Below, piece by piece: positions 10,060-22,064 of a DNA stretch of 64,000 nt. Each line of letters opens with the position of its first letter. The first letter of the stretch is position 1. Both the position numbers and the translations under genes were made by a program. The stretch comes from Takakia lepidozioides (lineage: Eukaryota; Streptophyta; Takakiopsida; Takakiales; Takakiaceae): the NCBI GenBank assembly GCA_030704615.1, contig CM060731.1:75310756-75374755 (forward strand), read 5' to 3'. The notes beneath the pieces were generated by a model. It did no database searches and had not been told where the DNA came from. It was given only the letters and a program-made list of their open reading frames with translations.

Positions 10060-13000
10060 GACCTAAATTGGACAGAACGGAAAACGAGGAACCCCGTTAG
10101 GGATGCTGAAGGGTAGCAGGAGGTAGAAGGGAGAAGAGGAGAGTGTGAGGGGCGGAGCAGATGGGCAGATGGCCTAGTGGTTAAAAATTGAGCAGTAGGA
10201 GGAGGACCGACAGTCTATCTATGGAAATGGAGACGAGTTGCTTGAGGGCCGCACGAACGTGCCTCCAAATGATCTCCGATCTTTCAAATTCCGGGGAGGC
10301 TGAAGAGGTATCCCCTGTGCACGTGATAAAATTCCATTCTTTCTTTTTCTTCCTTTCCCTACTGTCAGCTGTTGCATTTTAGAGGATTCGAGGTGGAGCC
10401 CACTCATGCTTTGTAGTGTAATAAATGCTCTACTTCACTTTGGCTGTCAAATTCCTATGCCAATTTTGCATGGGCTATGCTACATCTGACAGGCTGAATC
10501 TTGGTGATCATGGTCTCAAAGATATGCTATGTCAATGTCACAGGGAACAGCCAATGAGTACATTCTCTTTAGGTAATAGGTATTTGAAGGGATTGTATAT
10601 GTCCTGAGATTTTCCCAATTTGGGTTAATGAACCTCCCAAGTTATAGATCCCATGCATGACATTGGGTATTCATCTCATCATGGTGACATTGTTTCCAGT
10701 GTTGCTCCTCTAGCCTTATACCTTGCATCAAATATGACTTGCATTCTGCCTTTGGGATTTAGTTTTAAAGGTTCACACATTTCAGAGTGACTTGTTCCGT
10801 GTCACCTGAGTGTAGATTGAAGAGAGTAGCGTACACACTGGAAGATGGCAGGGTCCTGTAGTTTGAATCTGTATTTAACTAATTGATGGCGGGGATGTAC
10901 TGGGAAATTTCACGAACCTGTTATGCCAATCTGAACTCAACACATGGAAAGGGGGATTACTGGGAATGTCAAGGTCCAGTTGTTGAGCCTGTATTCATCT
11001 AAATGATAGCTCAGGATGCTGAAATAGGAGGAATAGTATTTCCTATTGTTTCCAGACTAGACAGTATATCATTTGAGATGAACTGCCCACCTTTCTGAAT
11101 TGGTATGCAGTTGGCACCTATAATTGTTGTTGAAACTTGCCCATTTATGACAACTTGACCATCCGCTTGATTCTTCTCAAGTGATGCTGGCTCCTCCGTT
11201 TTACGCCAGGGCGCCAGTGCAGCAAATTAAATCTGCAATTGTCTGACATCTCAGTTTCTTTGTATTCTTGAGGGTTGGGGCATTGCTTTCTGCATCCTTG
11301 CTTTTTATTCCTTAAGCAAGTAGTCCGGAAGAAAGCAGTCTGCATCTGCCAACGGAACATCAAATCAATGAAGACCAATCAATCAACCACCCAGTGGTAT
11401 GATCCTTCTCAGCGCTATTCTGGTCTCATGAACAGATTCCGTGCTAGGTCGGGGCCAGCCCAATCTCGACTAATCTGGTTAAAGAGCAAGCTGGCTTGGA
11501 TGGGTTTCTCAGAATTTTCTATGTTCAGTTTCTAGATGGATGTCATTTGATTCCAGACATGTATTCTGATGAATTTGGTTAGATTTACACTTCTTGCAGA
11601 GGACTAGTTTCTCTTCTGAATTTTGCTTAGCAATCAGTACCACAATGTCAGTTAGGGCAGCTCCTACCCTGGAGATATCTAGCATTGGCTGCCTCCACAA
11701 AAGCTGTCTGTCTTGGTAGAAACCCTCAATACTGTGGGGCTGCTCAGAACTGTTTTTATGTATTTAGTTTGCAGTTATACTCGGTGAGTCTTTGGTTGAT
11801 ATTGAGTAGGGAGTTATGAAGTAAAACTGAGCGCTGGAAATTCCCCAGCATAGGCATTGGACCGGGATGAGCTGGGAATATGGAGTGTAGAGTTCATTCC
11901 TGTCATACTCACAGCCATACATGGAGTCTAGGCAATGCAGAATTTTTAAGAGACATTTAGGGGCACCAGCTGAAGCAGTACTCTCTCTCTTTTGGGCATT
12001 GACAGATTGGTAAGATGATGTCGGATGATAGCGGCAGTATGGATAAGCAGGTAGTAAGCTGGATTGGAAGCAACGTGGGATACCTGAGATTTACTTTCAT
12101 TCTGAGAATGGGACTTGAGCGTCTGGAATGAAGAAAGAGAACGCCCGCAAGTTGGCAAGTAAGTTGTTCTTCCATGTCTCTTTCTGGACGATGTTCTTCT
12201 TGTCGTGTATAAGTACATTGTATGACAGTCTGTCTGTCGTGAGGAGTTACATATAGTCATGTGAACTATTATAGATTCATTCAGCACGGTCCATTGTCAT
12301 GAACCAATAACTAGAGGTATGGGCAACAACCTAATGTGTGTATTCATTGTAGAAAATCATGCCTACGGGCACACCCATGTGGATGATGGTCTATTGGCAT
12401 TCGACCTGTTTTAGAGCATGGTCTTCAAGGACTGTTACCGTGGGGACAGTTATACATGTAGTTTGGATTCTAACATACTTCTAAAGCATGCACAATCAAG
12501 ACCAGATTTGCAGTTGTACTCCCAAGTTGGGGATAGGGCACAAGGAGATTGGGGTTAAAAGGAACACTACAAATGCATAGTGGTTAGCCAGAGGCTGGAT
12601 GTGTTGAGGTGCCAGAATGCGACTGGTGTGGACATTGTGACCCTCTCCTACTGTTGCAGGTAATCAAATACACTTCTCCCATCCATGTGTTCATGATTTA
12701 TGGCACAGAAGATTCCTCTTCTGACTTGGAACATAGTCTTCACGAGTTTAATGTTTCTGGCCTTACCAAATTAATCTGAGTTTACCCTGCACTTAATAGG
12801 ACGCACCAAGTGGAATGATGGGTTATTATCTGGACATGCATACCTGCTGTTGTATGCGTTACAACGGCTCAAGATTGTGGACATTTAGCCCCAGTAGCTC
12901 AAAGGGACAGTGTCCAATTTCTTTTATCAAACCGTTCCCATGGCCTTTTTGAGAAGAGTGTAAAGCTCACAAAGGGCTTCGTGTTTGGCAGATATGTGAT

Positions 13001-13130
13001 GAGCTGTTAGGGCTTCAGCTCTTGGTATTGGAAGAGCTCTTGAGTGTCTCATGTACTTCCTGCTAAGTGATCTGAATAGGCTTTCCCTGGCTTTCCAACA
13101 TGATGGCTCCTTCCTATACATGGCAGCAGA
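10060..13130. other. Long gene-poor stretch
   Basis: Both strands carry only short frames without known motifs. Unrecognised frames include 10425-10607 (+), 11275-11535 (+) and 11946-12287 (-). Base composition is intermediate, as in introns or old intergenic DNA. I see no RNA gene or sharp repeat boundary. Confidence 0.35.
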
Positions 13131-13595
13131 TTAGGTACTTGACCTCTTCTTTTGATAATGTCTGTATGCTGCAGGATTGAAGTCGATTGCAAGACACACA
13201 GCCCTTAGGTTTCTGAAGTTGGGCTTCTGTTTATGATGAGGGACTTGCATACATTGGGGGCAGTTGCTGCAACATACGAGAGCTTGATGTTTACAGGTTT
13301 GTGTCCACTCTTCCAAGCATCGGCATGGAGGAGACAGATCTTTTTGTAAATTCCCCTCAGTTTTAAAGTTGTTCCTGAACAGGTGGTTCAGTGTTGAGTA
13401 TGACAGTATATGGGCAGTGCACAGTATACTGGCTAACACACTTGCAAGAAGGGCACCGGTGATGGAGTTCTGACAAAGTGGTTGGGTGAACTGGCAGGTC
13501 TCAGAACATCGGCAATGCCGGGGTAGCAGCAATGCCCCCGTTTGAGAGTGATGAACCTTTCCTATTGTAGGCATGTTACAGATGTCAGCATGCAC
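13131..13595 (-). other. Unrecognised 154-codon open frame
   Basis: This is the longest frame of the 10-15 kb stretch. The product would be Cys/His-rich with many CxxC-like pairs, but with no consistent zinc-finger spacing. There is no homology I can name, no clear promoter and no neighbouring exons that join to it. Probably a chance frame. Confidence 0.15.
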
Positions 13596-13689
13596 TCACT
13601 AGCGCTGAGTGAGGAAAATTAGATCAGGATCAAAAAGGTAGCTTACCAAAAGTTGTTTTACTCAGTGAGGGTAACCTTTGCTCTTACAG

Positions 13690-13755
13690 ATTGACCTTGA
13701 TTGCTTTGGTCATCCATATCAAAAGCTCTCTGTACCAGTTCTGATTACTGACAGG
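13690..13755 (+). other. Possible orphan exon (22 codons)
   Basis: CTTACAG precedes and GTATGC follows a 66-bp open block reading IDLDCFGHPYQKLSVPVLIT and then Asp-Arg. The block looks protein-like and has good AG/GT borders, but no neighbouring exons or family could be identified. Confidence 0.2.
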
Positions 13756-13799
13756 GTATGCCCATTCTTGTACTTTACTGTGTACACAGTGCATGACTT

Positions 13800-15190
13800 T
13801 AGTTGTGGGAAGAGGCCACCTTTATACTATTGCACTCTATGACATCACCAGTTTTGGCATTGTTATCATCCCATACACACCAGTGTGCTCCCCCCATACC
13901 TACATTGTTGCCAAGTGCCTGGAAGTATCACTACTGCCAGAAAACCTCGCAATGTTTGCTATGGCACAGACAGCATGTACTGAACAATTAAGAAAGTTTA
14001 GCTCAAAACTCTGATAGCAGCATCCTCGTACTAATGCTGTGCAAAAGGACATCTTTGTGGAGCCAATGTCCAACTAAAACTAAAAGTATTGCTGCAACTG
14101 TATGCAGAGAGTCCTGGGTAGTCTAATGGGTTAGTGCTGTGGGGCTGTGCAACAGAATGTTGAATGAGCAAAGGACATGAGTCAATCTGTTGTCATGTGA
14201 TCTGTTTATCCGCTCCGCGCACTTCGTCCATTATGAATACATTCGAGTAGGTTCATTGCAACGTCATCCTTCCCAGCACAACTGACATTAGCGTCCGTCA
14301 CTAAGACGTGTCCCAACAGCCAAGTTGCCAACTTGAAGTAGAAAGATGAATGCTTTTCAGAATCCAACATCAGGCATCTAGCAACACATCCAAGGCTACA
14401 CACATTCAATACATTTCTACACATTGTCTGTACGGCACATCCCGCATATTTCACAAAAAGTCTGTCAGCAACTGAATATCTGTAGTCTGTACTCTGTACT
14501 GACCAAGATGCATGCCCTTAGCGGCAGCTGAGAGGTGGTATATCACCTTACAGCCAGATAGATACGTACTGTCCATATTCTCTTCAGGACAGTGCCTCGA
14601 AAGTTGCAAAGCTTACCCCAATCTCGAGACAGTATACTTTTGTGGCACTCTGAAATTACTTTGAAAGTCGCATAAGCTAAACTATAAACAGCGTATCGTA
14701 ACAGCCATTCATAAAGTACTAACCCCAGCACGAGGTCCTTACACCCGGCTATAACATTCTCAACCCTCATGTACACCTCGAAAACGTAGCATGAAGTGAG
14801 CCGTGGAAATTCGGAAATCTAGAAGCCCACGCGGTATCAGAGAAGTGAATCTTTTCGTGGAGAGGCAGTCGGACACCCAAATAAGAAGATGAACAAGAGC
14901 GGAAGATCTATACAAAAAATCGCAGACAGATTTTGCAATGACGAAGAGAACCCGCTGTCAAATAATCTTCCATATATGAATCACTTGATACACGAGCTCA
15001 ACCGCTACAGCAAATCAAAACCCATGTTCATCTTCCCACGAATAGACTTTGCCCTTTCCCACAAGAAGCGAATTCTAAAACAGCCTTTCGAAAAATGCCA
15101 AAAGTCTATCAAAGACCATCAGGCTCCTGGCCCACATAGTTTCTTGCAATCCCACACGCTAAATGCCTCACAGGTAGTGGACAGTGAGAC
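13800..15190. other. Gene-poor stretch with short unassigned frames
   Basis: Frames at 13793-14014 (+), 14206-14454 (-), 14543-14776 (-) and 14889-15203 (+) show no recognised motif. The last has a charged, Lys-rich composition but no family match I can make. Confidence 0.3.
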
Positions 15191-15191
15191 G

Positions 15192-15373
15192 AAGCGGCAT
15201 TGACTGCTTTCAGCTTGTCGGCCTTATCGGTGTCGACACACACAGCGTGTAGAGGTACTTCTTGCACCGCACTTTGAACTTGACCACATCCTTGCTCCTC
15301 TTGATCTTCACCGACCGCGCATCCTTCCAGCGGAAAGTAAGTAAGTATCTAAGTTACTGATCTGCTTCGGCAT
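15192..15373 (-). pseudogene. Ribosomal protein eL38 pseudogene
   Basis: Minus-strand translation begins MPKQI at 15373, is divergent for about 12 codons, then reads [19 protein letters not shown] and [12 protein letters not shown], and after a frameshift [10 protein letters not shown]. This is the core of cytosolic large-subunit protein eL38 (normally about 69 residues). At least two frameshifts (one near LLSA, one after YTLCV) and a lost C-terminus mark it as a relic. No intron is visible in the matching part. A retrocopy is possible, but no poly(A) tail was seen. Confidence 0.7.
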
Positions 15374-16077
15374 GGTGCCTGCCCTGAGCTCCAATCTGCG
15401 CACGCGCCAGCTATGGTGGCCCAGCACCCACCAGCAAGAAACAGAACTAGGATTCTAACAATTTACCAGAAACAACTGGGCACAAGTGAGGTTCCGCACC
15501 CAGTGGCATTGGTGACTCGCTCTACCCTGCCGCATCACAAGAGCGTCATAGAACTTGGCAGATATCTTATCCCCCCAGCGAACCCCTGCACCCTCTACAC
15601 TCTTCTGTCTGGCTGATTACATCTGCTGCTCAGACCATCAGGCTGCGACCTTGATTTGCACATCTCTATTACAGAGGTTGGGGTCACGCGATCAGGGTGG
15701 GATTCCACAGTCCTGATTCAGATCAGCTTCCACTTTCCTGGCCTATGCAATGAATGGACTTATTAATTTGTCCGAGGCCTCATTTGCTCTGCGGTGTTGT
15801 TGATCACAGCCTACAGGGCTCTGACAAGTTGGAGGGGTATGCAGATCAAGTTGTCTGACATTGGGTTACTGAAGGTCGCAGGTCATGCAGAGCATGAAGC
15901 TGGTGCACCTCAAGGCTCAAGCAGGTCAGTAATGACTGCTATGAAGCTGCCCTTCTTACTGTTGCCTTATTGCCAATTGCACCATCTGCCACAAATTATT
16001 CCGAGATCTCATAAACTCCACCTCATTATATTCTGAAACTCCACTCCACTTCAGACAACTCATTATCAATGTCACCA

Positions 16078-16150
16078 CCAGTCGGTAACTCAGTTGGATA
16101 GAGCACTGAGTGCCACCCAGGTGACTCTGGGTTCAAATCCTGCTACCCTT
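16078..16150 (+). mobile_element. tRNA-derived SINE head
   Basis: A pol III box A (TAACTCAGTTGG, 16086-16097) and box B (GGTTCAAATCC, 16130-16140) are at tRNA-like spacing. The acceptor and T stems do not pair fully (a C-C mismatch in the T stem), so this is not a working tRNA gene. It is more likely the head of a SINE whose body runs towards 16210. Confidence 0.5.
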
Positions 16151-16210
16151 GTCGGATGTGGTATAATCTTCTCCCCATTCACTTCTCCACCTCTCTCCAT
16201 GCCCCTTTAA

Positions 16211-16365
16211 CATAAACGTTGCAATTATCATTTATCAATCATTAGTCCTTATTTATTTAACATAGATGTTACAATTATCATTTATCAATAATTAATTATT
16301 ATTTATTTAACATAAATGTTGCAATTACCATTTATCAATCATTAATTCTTATTTATTTATCAACA
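16211..16365. repeat. 50-bp tandem repeat, three copies
   Basis: CATAAACGTTGCAATTATCA-type units start at 16211, 16261 and 16311, giving an exact 50-bp period. They differ by a few substitutions, and a partial fourth unit follows. AT-rich and non-coding. Confidence 0.8.
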
Positions 16366-16706
16366 ATCATTATCAATCAATTATCAGGAATCATGACACA
16401 AAACTAGTGTGGGTCGTGATCTCACATGGGTGTGTCAATAGGCATGATTTTCTATCATGAGTAAGCACATTAGGTTATTGTCCATACCTCCAGTTATTGG
16501 TTCATGACAATTCACATGACTATATGTAATTTCTTCCCAGATAATGTCATACAATATACTTATACAAAAAGAAAATTGTCCATAAAGAAACATCCAAGAA
16601 CAACGACAATACACATTAAGGACGTTTTCATCCTTGTAAGATGAAGTTATTAATGATTTCATCCATTCAAAGGTCTAAAGTCTAAACGCTTGCATTTTCT
16701 TCAGGT

Positions 16707-16735
16707 ATGATAATATTATATATATATATATATAT
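16707..16735. repeat. (TA)n microsatellite
   Basis: A run of alternating AT directly precedes gacgcctccggaaggaggc, a short palindromic sequence. Confidence 0.8.
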
Positions 16736-16794
16736 GACGCCTCCGGAAGGAGGCATAAATTATGGTGTCTCTTGATCCCTAAGGGCAGCATGAA

Positions 16795-16885
16795 GGTGGA
16801 CACCATTGTTCACCAATAGGTGGATTGAACCCACAACCACTTCCGAGGTGGTTTGTGCCCATTACCACTGGGCTACAACTTGGTT
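16795..16885 (-). mobile_element. tRNA-derived SINE head, second family
   Basis: The minus strand has box A TAGCCCAGTGG (16875-16865) and box B GGTTCAATCC (16831-16822) with tRNA-like spacing. The outer stems are not tRNA-like. It is distinct in sequence from the 16.1-kb copy. Confidence 0.45.
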
Positions 16886-16999
16886 GTTTTAGGTACATAT
16901 TCACTCCCTCCAATCTCATATGAATGGGGTGTAGAGGCATATCGCAGTCGTAGTGGAATACAGAATAGTGCATTGCAGATGGAATCTCGAGCAGGAATG

Positions 17000-18770
17000 T
17001 GACCCTTCAATACGGATAGCTTGGCACAACAAGCGGCTTGTATGGCTCCTCTTTGCGAATAGTGAAATTTATTTTAATCTAGGACAGATATATATATATT
17101 TTTCCCCTAGTAATCTACTTTAATCTCCCTGGAAATTCATCCATTTATTTTTCATAAATTATTCAATAAAAAAGATGTTATCTGAGGGAGGTATTACCTT
17201 GAGAAACATATCACGAAGTGGTTTTCAGCAAAGGAGAGGAGGTAACACCTAGGGAAGACACAACAGGGGGTTAGCGATTTTTGACATTGATGCCTAGTCT
17301 CAGCCTAAAAATATAGGTGGGCAAGAAACTCGTCAGTCCTCGCATACCAACCACATGATACTGCTAAGAAGGTTACATTGAAGACAAATCCACATGTACA
17401 TTTCAACTTCAAGAGAGAGAGAGAAATAGGTAATGGAGAGGATAACCTGAAACATAGCTCGATCCCATGCCGATGGGCCCTTCCCATTGCCTGGTGCATG
17501 CCCTGCCCACCTTGCCGCCAACTAATTGACCATCCCTCTCTTCTTGCACTCCCTCGATCCTATTGGACCCTCCATCTCTTCCCCAGCTCCCTCTTTGGCT
17601 TTAGCTTGCCAAATGACCTCGCCACACCTCTAGAACCTCCTCCAAACCTTCCATAGCCAATGACATGGCATGCCGGAAGCGGGTCCCTAACAGCGATTTT
17701 TTATTGGCGAATTGTCGCCAGATTTGAACCTGGAAAACCAAAAAGGAATATTCTGTGGAAAATTCCAACTTCACCAAATAAAAAATAAATTATGGATGAA
17801 CTCGTCAAATACAGATGATATAAATGGATTAAAGTACAAAGGTGGATGATTCTATCCTAATTTCAGTGGATGAACAGAATGTATGGCTAGTTTTGGCAAG
17901 ACTCTGTAGCCACTCGTGCTGTTTTCCAAATTTCTTAAGAAAAACGGTGGTCCCAATGGCAGGCGGGTCCGGCAGGAGAGCATAACAGAGGGCAGCAGGG
18001 CGGGCCCGCCACACTTCGGAGCAGCCAAGCCACTTGCCCTAGTCATATCGAATGCAGTAAGGCGCCTGTACTGACGGGGCACGCTTTATCTGTGGGCGGC
18101 TCCTCTTGCCTCGCGGGGCACGCCGTGCAGTCCTCTGTAGCCCACGTTGGTCCCCTGCTGCCCTCGCCATTCGTAAAAACCTAGCTACTGTAGTTTTGGT
18201 GCGCTTTGAATAGCATCAAATCCCGCTTGTCCTGATCCGCCGTGGAGCCCATGGGCTCGGGCCTGTAATATCAGATTACGGGCAAATAGGCAAGTAATTT
18301 TCTTTTCACACGGTCATAAATGCGGTTTTTACATGAGCTAAAGTCCTGTAACTCGGGCTTTATGGGATTCAAGATTCCCACGCCCTGGGGCTGCCGCCCT
18401 GGGGGTGTGCAACCTTGAACCCCGTAAAGCCCTCGTTGCAGGACTTTACCTAATACATAGGCCCACCCGTTTTCCTTTCTTATTTTCTTTATTTGTTTGT
18501 TCGTTTTTCTCGTTTCAAACTCTGAGAGAGGACAAGAAGATTCTAATATCCCATGATATATACCTAGAATATTCTGACTGGCTATGGACTAGGTAGCCGA
18601 GACTGGCTAATGGGGTGTAGCCGGACACCAGCAGTGCCAATAGGCGGTAGCATCGAGGGATTCCCTGGTGTCAAGCTACACCTCGTAGCCGGTCAAGTCT
18701 CCGTAGACATAACCGGTTGTCTCCGTTTCAAACCCCTGCGTGCTGCCTCTCTGTCTGCTTACGGAAACAA
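17000..18770. other. Non-coding stretch
   Basis: Short unassigned frames only. A reverse T-arm-like string, CCAGGTTCAAATCTGG, lies at 17718-17733 on the minus strand, without a matching box A. Composition becomes GC-richer from about 17,900. Confidence 0.35.
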
Positions 18771-18779
18771 CACAAAAAT

Positions 18780-18982
18780 AACAAGCCTCAAACAACGACA
18801 ATGGGCTCTCTTGCTTTGGCAATACATAACAGAGGTAAGGGTGAGGGGCATGACTCAGCATAACACACCAATGAGAGCCTTGACACGGTGTAAGGTCCTT
18901 TGACCACATTTTCTCGGTTGACCTCAACATGATGCAAAGTCTCTCTCTACAAGAGAGCCAATAAATAATAAAGAAATGCTTG
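18780..18982. repeat. Dispersed repeat, inverted partner of 63075-63263
   Basis: Strings such as GGGCTCTCTTGCTTTGGCAA, GACACGGTGTAAGGTCCTTT and GACCACATTTTCTC reappear reverse-complemented near 63120-63260. The two copies are 44 kb apart in opposite orientation. Confidence 0.65.
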
Positions 18983-18986
18983 ATAA

Positions 18987-19495
18987 GTGGCGAGCGACAT
19001 GGCAGGCTACAGACGGCGAGCGGGCTACAGCAGGGCAGCCGGGCGGACGAAACGCCCGGGAGCAGCCCGGCCACTGCAGTCTGCACTGCACCTAAGGAAA
19101 ACTCCGAATCTATCCCGGAAGCCCTTGGGGGGCCCACGCCTTAAGTATCTGTTGCGTAGTTTGTCCGAAGATGAGCTCTGCGCAATAAAGGCGCCTGTGA
19201 TGAATGCTCTTTCGGTGCTGTGCCTGGCTCGCTCCACTACACAACACAAGCACTCTGGAACCATCCCCGAGATCATTCCGCCTTTCCGAGGCCAGAGCCA
19301 AGACGCTGCTGACGAGGCGAAATGGTTCCTACAGCGATCGTTGGGCCGTTTATTCTCAAATCGTGGCGAAATCTCCTGCACAGAAACTGTAATAGTCAGT
19401 AGGGGGCGGATAATACCGGCAAGGGTCTTGTCGAGTAGCACGGTGGAAGGATGAGTAGGCACTTTAGGATTTCTGTTCACGTACTTACGTGTCAA
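18987..19495. other. GC-rich block open on both strands (155 and 156 codons)
   Basis: A plus frame (18987-19454) and a minus frame (19495-19025) are almost fully overlapping. The plus product is basic, with Arg-rich N-terminal residues. The minus product includes LAGIIRPLLTITVSVQEISP and a Cys/Arg-rich end. Neither matches a family I can name. Paired open frames can arise from GC-rich sequence alone. If one is real, I cannot tell which. Confidence 0.2.
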
Positions 19496-19741
19496 CTCCT
19501 GATCGCAACTGAGTAGGCCAGCTACTCACCGTAGCCAGCCACCCGCCACCCTGCATAAGGTCAAATTTTGGATGACAATTTGGAAAGCGTGGATTGCGTA
19601 CATTGCTGGCGGAGCAATACTGCGATTGGAACAGGGGGGGGTGGTGTTGGGAGATGGGAGGGGTAGAAGGTATGGCGTACAAGGTACAATATGTAGGATT
19701 TCTTCAGTTTTTGTCATGGCGTCCAACTTTTCTCCCATCCA

Positions 19742-19835
19742 GCCTTTTTTTTTCTTTTTTTAATTTTAACAAGGGACGATGGCCCTGGATGAAATTCTAT
19801 TAAGATTATTTGAAGGGAAAAAAATTAAAACCCTT
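19742..19835 (-). mobile_element. Retroposon 3' tail, copy 2
   Basis: The minus strand reads CAAGGGTTTTAATTTTTTT, TTCAAATAATC, a GGGCCATCGTCCC-like segment, then a long A-rich tail (plus-strand T run at 19742-19763). Same tail type as 9630-9720. Confidence 0.45.
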
Positions 19836-20337
19836 GAGTGGCACTTGGCTGCCATAAGGCCTGAATACACGAAATCATGACACATGCTCCGAGGAAGAAG
19901 ACGAATAGCTGAGCTAAGCAAGGAAAGCCTGGTCTCAAATAAGACCTGTATCCTTCAACAAGAACAATTTCAACCTAGTAAAAGCTTCCTAGGGTAGGTG
20001 TGCTTCAGACTATGGAACCTAGTCTGAGAATCCTGGAGATTTGATGAACGCCTTACAATACAAATACCTTCACTAATTTATGAGCAATACAAATTAGTTT
20101 GCATGGGCATGTGATTGCAATTTATTTTTACCTTTTGTATTTGCCCTCAATATGGTTTTATTTTCAGCTTTGAATACAGTATGATGACTATTGGGGAATA
20201 CCATATCATTGTACATATTACCCCAGTATGTCATTTGAGTTTTTGCCATACCCATGCCTAGGACCAGGGTATCTCAAAATTGAAAATACCCATACCCATC
20301 CTATAACCTACCCTGGCTTGTCCTAATCTCTACACTA

Positions 20338-20707
20338 GACCCTACCAACAGCCACGTTGGACCTACCAGGACCAGTCTGGTGTGCCAAAATGGACCCAAC
20401 TGGTACGTTGGACAGCGCAGCGAGTTGGTAGTTGGTATATCCATTTTGGTATGTCCATTTTGAACTGGTCCTCGTCCTTTGTCCAACTGGCAGTACTCGT
20501 ATGCATACCAGCCTGGTCCATGCACTGGTCCATGTATCGGTATGTCCATTTTGAACTGGTCCTCGTCCTTTGTCCAACTGGTAGTACTCCGTATGCATAC
20601 CAGCCTGGTCCATGCACTGGTCCATGTATTGGTATGTCCATTTTGGCATACCAGATTGGTCCTGGTAGGTCCGACGTGGACATACCAACTACCAACTCAC
20701 CGCGACT
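20338..20707. repeat. Compound repeat: 91-bp tandem pair between interleaved inverted arms
   Basis: Two units of about 91 bp (from about 20450 and 20541) contain TTGAACTGGTCCTCGTCC and GCATACCAGCCTGG. Arm pair 1 is 20352-20397 against 20636-20679 (reverse complement, few mismatches). Arm pair 2 is 20417-20445 against 20683-20707. The arms are in the order 1, 2, 1', 2', not a simple nested hairpin. Rich in CTGGTCC and TACCA. Confidence 0.7.
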
Positions 20708-21518
20708 TGTGTGCCAGTAGCCAGCTGGTCCTCGTCCAATAAAGGAATCTATAACCGATGTTTGAAGCATGTTGCCTACGTGGCAGAATTTAACTTGTCC
20801 TGGACAGGCCTGTCACCCACCGTAGCCCACCACCACCTGGGCCACACAGCCCTGTTGTGCTGTTTATTTGTTTTTTGGAACGAGACTTTGGTTAATTGGA
20901 ATTTATTTATTGGACTGTATTATATTATAGAATATGAATATCTTAACCCTTAAGTTCCCAAGCCCTTTCTTGACTTTTTACCAATTTTGGGTACCCAGCT
21001 GCAGTAAATTGCCCCTAGAAACCTACCAAAAATCATCCACAGATTCCAGCCTTATAGCAATGTGCCCAGCTCATTTATGCATGACATACCAAAAAATGAG
21101 CCAAGTCCACCTCGGAAATTGTGAGATTATAGCGTTGGCCCGTACCTCAAATATCAGGTCCCAAATAAAAAGTGAGAAAGAAATTGGTTTGACCAAATCA
21201 AAACCTAGCTTTATCCAATTTTGCTTGCCCCAAGACCCACCATTTCCAAATCAATAGTGGAGTGGCCATGACCCCACTAAATTGCAGGTCCAACTGATTT
21301 TTTCACCTATGGTTGCTATTCATGCAATCACATAGGGGTTGAAATCTCAAAATTGACAACAGAAAATGTGCCTCCAAATGAAGTACTTTTTTTTCTGCAA
21401 ATTTTTTAAAAGCCAATGGTGGATGTGTGTATGTAATGCTCACACACCACAAGGTGAAGTATTTTTTTCCAAAATTGCTAATTTTCTGCCAAAAATGGCC
21501 TTTGGAGTGCAATCTGTT

Positions 21519-21920
21519 GCCTCTCATTTTAAGATAATAGGGTCTTCAATGGGCACGTGCGATGTGGCCGGTGGGCCCCGCGCACGGACGCCCGGCTCCC
21601 CAGCACCTCGCCCAGCCGCGGGCGCGGCCGCAGCAACCGCGCTTGCGCCCCCGTCCGCCGCGCGGCCAGTCCCCCGCCCATGAGTCCGCTGCCCTCCAGT
21701 CTGCCAGTCCGCTGTTGGCCAGTCGGCTGCCCAGCAGTCTGCCAGTCCGCCAGTCCGCCTGCCAATCCGGTGCTGGCCAGTCCGGTGCCCAGCAGTCTGT
21801 CAGTCCGCCAGTCTCCCCGCCAGTCCGCTGGCCAGTCCCCTGCCATCCAGTCCACTGACGGCGCAGGATCGCCACCGTCCATTCCCATAACCCATCCGAG
21901 CCCTCCATTTTTAGGGCTGC
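21519..21920 (+). repeat. MULE left terminal inverted repeat
   Basis: This matches the reverse complement of 33649-34032, with small indels and scattered substitutions. The inner half is GC-rich and made of short CCAGTCCGCYGG/CCAGTCTGCC-type units that look like clustered protein-binding sites. It ends at ATTTTTAGGGCTGC. Confidence 0.85.
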
Positions 21921-22064
21921 AATTCAAACCTGCATCCCTGCCGCCTGCCACTTGCCAGCAGCCGCGAACGTGCGCACTGTTCCCCTGGCACGTTGTCGAT
22001 CGTGTCCTGTACTGCGGCGCGTTTCTTGCATGTTCTGAAGCGTGTCCTTTGTACTGTATAGGGC

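Noticed and set aside
15192-15373. Functional eL38 gene
   Set aside because: At least two frameshifts and a lost C-terminus.
16081-16153. tRNA gene
   Set aside because: Boxes A and B are good but the acceptor and T stems do not pair, so a SINE head is more likely.
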